In this document: piece by piece, positions 61,512-64,000 of the stretch
Position numbering within the stretch: the stretch's first letter is position 1
Layout: every line of letters starts with the position of its first letter
Origin: Pseudomonas capeferrum
GTDB taxonomy: Bacteria; Pseudomonadota; Gammaproteobacteria; Pseudomonadales; Pseudomonadaceae
NCBI RefSeq assembly: GCF_013523055.1
Contig: NZ_JAAMQM010000020.1
Coordinates: 1-64,000, forward strand
Direction: 5' to 3'
DNA: 64,000 bases
The notes under the pieces: model-generated
Told to the model about the DNA's origin: nothing
What the model saw: only the letters and a program-made list of their open reading frames with translations
Database searches by the model: none
Translations under genes and position numbers: made by a program

Positions 61512-62306
61512 TTACCAGGCTGAGCGGTGGGCGCCGCCATCCACGGGGATCAGGCATCCGGTAATGTAGCCACCTAGCTGCGAGCATAGGTAGGTCGCCA
61601 AGGAGGCGATCTCCTCTGGTTTACCCATTCGGCGTACCGGCACGCCTTTCGATAGGCGCTGGAGCATGTCATCCAGCGAAACGCCTTTGCCTGCCGCCAG
61701 TGTATCGACCTGGCTGCGCATGTGTTCGGTGGCAATCCAACCTGTGGCGAGGGTATTGACGGTGACACCGTACGGGGCAAATTCATCAGCCAGTTGCTTG
61801 TTCAAGGTGACGACGCCAGCACGAGCGGTATTGGCCGCCATCAAGCGTAACCCCGGGGCCGGCTCCTTTGCAGCAGCAGTCCCTATGGTCAGCAGCCGCC
61901 CCCACTGCTGCTCACGCATATGCGGCAGGGTTGCGCGGGCCAGGTGTACCACGCTCATGACCAAGCCTTGGAAGGCATCGTTGAAGACATCTGCGCTGTC
62001 CTCGAGAAAGTCTCCTGGCTCACCGCCATGCACGTTGGTGATAACGATATCCGGGGCGGCAAATGCTTCGCGCGCCAGTGCTACGGCGCGCAGGACATCG
62101 ACTTCACGCGTGAGGTCTGCGCTCACCCCGATTGCCGTACCGCCTTTGTGGCGGATACTGGCCACCGTCTCATCGATGGCGCCTTGCCCCCTGGCCACTA
62201 CCACCACTCGGCAACCTTGCGCTGCGAGCATTTCACTGCAAGCGCGGCCGATGCCTTTGCTGCCGCCAGAGACCAGGGCCACACGGCCTGTCAATTCCAG
62301 ATTCAT
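61512..62306 (-). CDS. SDR-fold protein without the YxxxK catalytic motif
   Basis: A 264-residue SDR with a normal nucleotide site (SGGSKGIGRA, residues 13-22) and the C-terminal GYITGCLIPVDGGAHRS. At the expected active site, after LLTIGTAAAKEPAPGL, the sequence is RLMAANTARAGVV, so Tyr and Lys are replaced (about Met156 and Thr160). I recall a proteobacterial SDR subgroup of this kind, so it is probably a conserved variant. GGAG lies eight bases before the ATG at 62306. It is flanked by the RND gene and the ligase gene on the same strand. Confidence 0.86.
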   Translation of the reverse strand: MNLELTGRVALVSGGSKGIGRACSEMLAAQGCRVVVVARGQGAIDETVASIRHKGGTAIGVSADLTREVDVLRAVALAREAFAAPDIVITNVHGGEPGDFLEDSADVFNDAFQGLVMSVVHLARATLPHMREQQWGRLLTIGTAAAKEPAPGLRLMAANTARAGVVTLNKQLADEFAPYGVTVNTLATGWIATEHMRSQVDTLAAGKGVSLDDMLQRLSKGVPVRRMGKPEEIASLATYLCSQLGGYITGCLIPVDGGAHRSAW

Positions 62307-62398
62307 TGTGCAAACTCCAAACGTCATGTCAGCTTCGCGAGTTCAGTCGAAGACAGGGTAGAGCGCAGCCGCTACGCCCTACCCTGCGCTGCCCGGGT

Positions 62399-64000
62399 TC
62401 AAATCGTGCTGCGGGAGACCTGGGGGCGACCAACCTCGTTGGCGGTGTGCGCTGCTGGCTCAAAGGTTCTCGTGGGTGCGGCGTGCGCCTTGGGCGGGCC
62501 AGCCTGCTCGGCCTTTGGTGAAGGCAGAAGGAAGTACGACAGGGCCGGGATCAGCACCAAGGCACCGAGCATGTTCCACAGGAACATGAAGCTGAGCAGG
62601 ATGCCCATGTCTGCCTGGAACTTGATCGGCGACCAGATCCACGGCAGCACGCCGGCCGCCATGGTCAAGCCAACGAGCCCGACGATGCGGCCAACGAAGT
62701 CCAGGGAGCCTTCATAGGATTTAGCCAGGCTCATCCCCTGACGCTGCATGCCCAGCTGAACGCTGAGCAGGTAGAGGGCGTAGTCGACGCCCACGCCGAC
62801 CCCTACGGCGATCACCGGCAACGTGGCCACCTTGATGCCGATGTCGAGCATGACCATCAGTGCTTCGCAGAGTATCGACGTGATGATCAACGGGATCAGC
62901 GCCACCACCACCGCACGCCAGCTGCGGAAGGTAATGAAACACAGCAAGGCAACGGCGCCATAAAGCACCAGGTGCAGTGTCCAGAAGCTGCGCTTGACCA
63001 CGATATTGGTGGTCGCCTCAATCCCGGCGCTGCCGGCGGCCAGCATGAACACCCGGTTTTCGGTGTTAAATTCAGCAGCATAGTTCTCCACCTGCTCTAC
63101 AACCCGGTCCAGCGTAGCGGCCTTGTGATCTGCCAGATACGCCACCACCGGGGTGATCTCGCAGCTGCGATCGGCCAGCTCTGGCCGATCCGTGGAGAAC
63201 ATATTGAAGGCTTGCGTGCGATTGCTGTTGTTGCGCGTGAGGGTCATCCACTTTGGGTTGCCCTCGAACATACCGGCAGTGGCCAAGCGAATGCCGTCGG
63301 CCGGTGAGAAGGTGGTCTGGACACCAGGGATTTCCCGCAGGCGGGCACTCAACCGATCGGCCTCCACCAGTGAAGCGAAGTGCGTGCACTCGCCCCGCGG
63401 GGTCTTGAGCATCACCACGAACTGGTCGGTAGATAACCCATAGTTCTCAGTGACATAGGCAACGTCACGGTTGTAGCGCGATTCGGGGCGCAGTTCAGGG
63501 GCACCTGGGTTCAAGTCGCCAAATTTAACCTGCTGGCTAATGGAAAGGCCGACGGCAGTGACCACCACTGCGCATGCCACCGTGATCGTGGCGCGGCGGC
63601 GCTCAGTCAAGCGGATCAACCCTGTACGAATCGCCTGCACCGGGCTGCGGCCGGCGTCCAATTGCTGCGCCGACTGCACGCTACGTTTGGCAGCCGCCTG
63701 GCTGACACCAAAGTAAGACAGCAGCACCGGGATCAGGAACAGCTTGGTGAAGATCAGGATCGCCACGCCCAGGCTGGTGGTCAAGGCCATGTCGCGAATC
63801 ACCGGGATATCGATGATCATCAATACTGCAAAGCCAACGATGTTCACCAGTAGCGCTGTGAGCCCGGCCATGAACAGCCGGCGGAACGTGTAACGCGCCG
63901 CGACATACTTGTGGGTGCCACGGCCCACGTCCTGCATGATGCCGTTCATTTTCTGCGCGCCATGGGACAAGCCGATGGCGAAAATCAGAAACGGCACCAG
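62399..64000 (-). CDS. RND/MmpL-family transporter (partial, 5' end outside window)
   Basis: The last 534 residues of an RND-superfamily protein with MmpL/HpnN-like layout are visible. A membrane bundle (LLVNIVGFAVLMIIDIPVIR; LGVAILIFTKLFLIPVLLSY) precedes a large periplasmic domain (VKFGDLNPGAPELRPESRYN). A second bundle (LVLYGAVALLCFITF, PVIAVGVGVGVDYALYLLSV with the RND-type Asp, WNMLGALVLIPALSYFLLPS) follows. A proline-rich tail ends the protein. Such carriers are regularly encoded with steroid and other hydrophobic-compound catabolic genes and may move hydrophobic substrates. The start is beyond base 64000. Confidence 0.9.
   Translation of the reverse strand: MVPFLIFAIGLSHGAQKMNGIMQDVGRGTHKYVAARYTFRRLFMAGLTALLVNIVGFAVLMIIDIPVIRDMALTTSLGVAILIFTKLFLIPVLLSYFGVSQAAAKRSVQSAQQLDAGRSPVQAIRTGLIRLTERRRATITVACAVVVTAVGLSISQQVKFGDLNPGAPELRPESRYNRDVAYVTENYGLSTDQFVVMLKTPRGECTHFASLVEADRLSARLREIPGVQTTFSPADGIRLATAGMFEGNPKWMTLTRNNSNRTQAFNMFSTDRPELADRSCEITPVVAYLADHKAATLDRVVEQVENYAAEFNTENRVFMLAAGSAGIEATTNIVVKRSFWTLHLVLYGAVALLCFITFRSWRAVVVALIPLIITSILCEALMVMLDIGIKVATLPVIAVGVGVGVDYALYLLSVQLGMQRQGMSLAKSYEGSLDFVGRIVGLVGLTMAAGVLPWIWSPIKFQADMGILLSFMFLWNMLGALVLIPALSYFLLPSPKAEQAGPPKAHAAPTRTFEPAAHTANEVGRPQVSRSTI

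Overview
The window reads as chromosome of a Pseudomonas species, most likely of the P. putida group. The evidence is the uniformly high GC, the paired REP elements with the GCGGGCTTGYCCGCG-type core (about 26.4 kb and 37.7 kb), several OprD-type porins, a cyanide-insensitive oxidase (cioAB), glcDEF and a three-subunit gluconate-dehydrogenase operon. It is an accessory-rich stretch. Two catabolic clusters flank a block of respiratory and periplasmic oxidation genes, and the joints between them hold insertion-sequence remnants and broken gene pieces.

Region 1 (1-16.2 kb) is an aromatic plus beta-oxidation cluster. An operon on the minus strand encodes a FadB-like bifunctional enzyme, a two-subunit acyl-CoA dehydrogenase and EtfB. 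Beside it are a porin/MFS import pair and a LysR regulator. The third operon encodes a Baeyer-Villiger monooxygenase with the length and N-terminal extension of 4-hydroxyacetophenone monooxygenase, an HSL-type esterase, an intradiol (hydroxyquinol-type) dioxygenase and maleylacetate reductase. A divergent BBP2-type outer-membrane protein follows. Read together: an acyl-aromatic ketone is converted to an ester, the ester to a (poly)phenol, and hydroxyquinol to maleylacetate and then 3-oxoadipate. Beta-oxidation would handle a side chain.

Region 2 (16.2-24.8 kb) holds a decayed IS3-family element, a second import set (MFS, OprD, MFS), a frameshifted LysR gene, a transposase relic and an alpha/beta hydrolase.

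Region 3 (25-45.7 kb) is rich in quinone-linked and periplasmic oxidation: a secreted Gfo/Idh/MocA protein, PoxB, CioAB, an FdhF/YdeP-like molybdoenzyme, GlcDEF, a Tat-exported amidohydrolase, an M42 peptidase and a flavoprotein/cytochrome c dehydrogenase. Two small proteins follow.

Region 4 (45.7-47.8 kb) is a boundary of truncated gene pieces around one intact gene for a secreted protein of unknown function.

Region 5 (47.8-64 kb) is an acyl-CoA catabolic cluster: two enoyl-CoA hydratases, two SDRs, a DUF35 protein, five acyl-CoA dehydrogenase genes (one a two-domain fusion), a thiolase, an acyl-CoA ligase, a divergent isochorismatase-family protein and an RND/MmpL-type transporter running off the window. 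The dehydrogenase set resembles those used for steroid side chains, alicyclic acids or terpenoids. The substrate cannot be read from the sequence. A matching inverted repeat (CTGA-N7-TCAG core) at two divergent promoters suggests one local regulator for the whole cluster.

All assignments come from reading translated sequence by eye; no database search was run.
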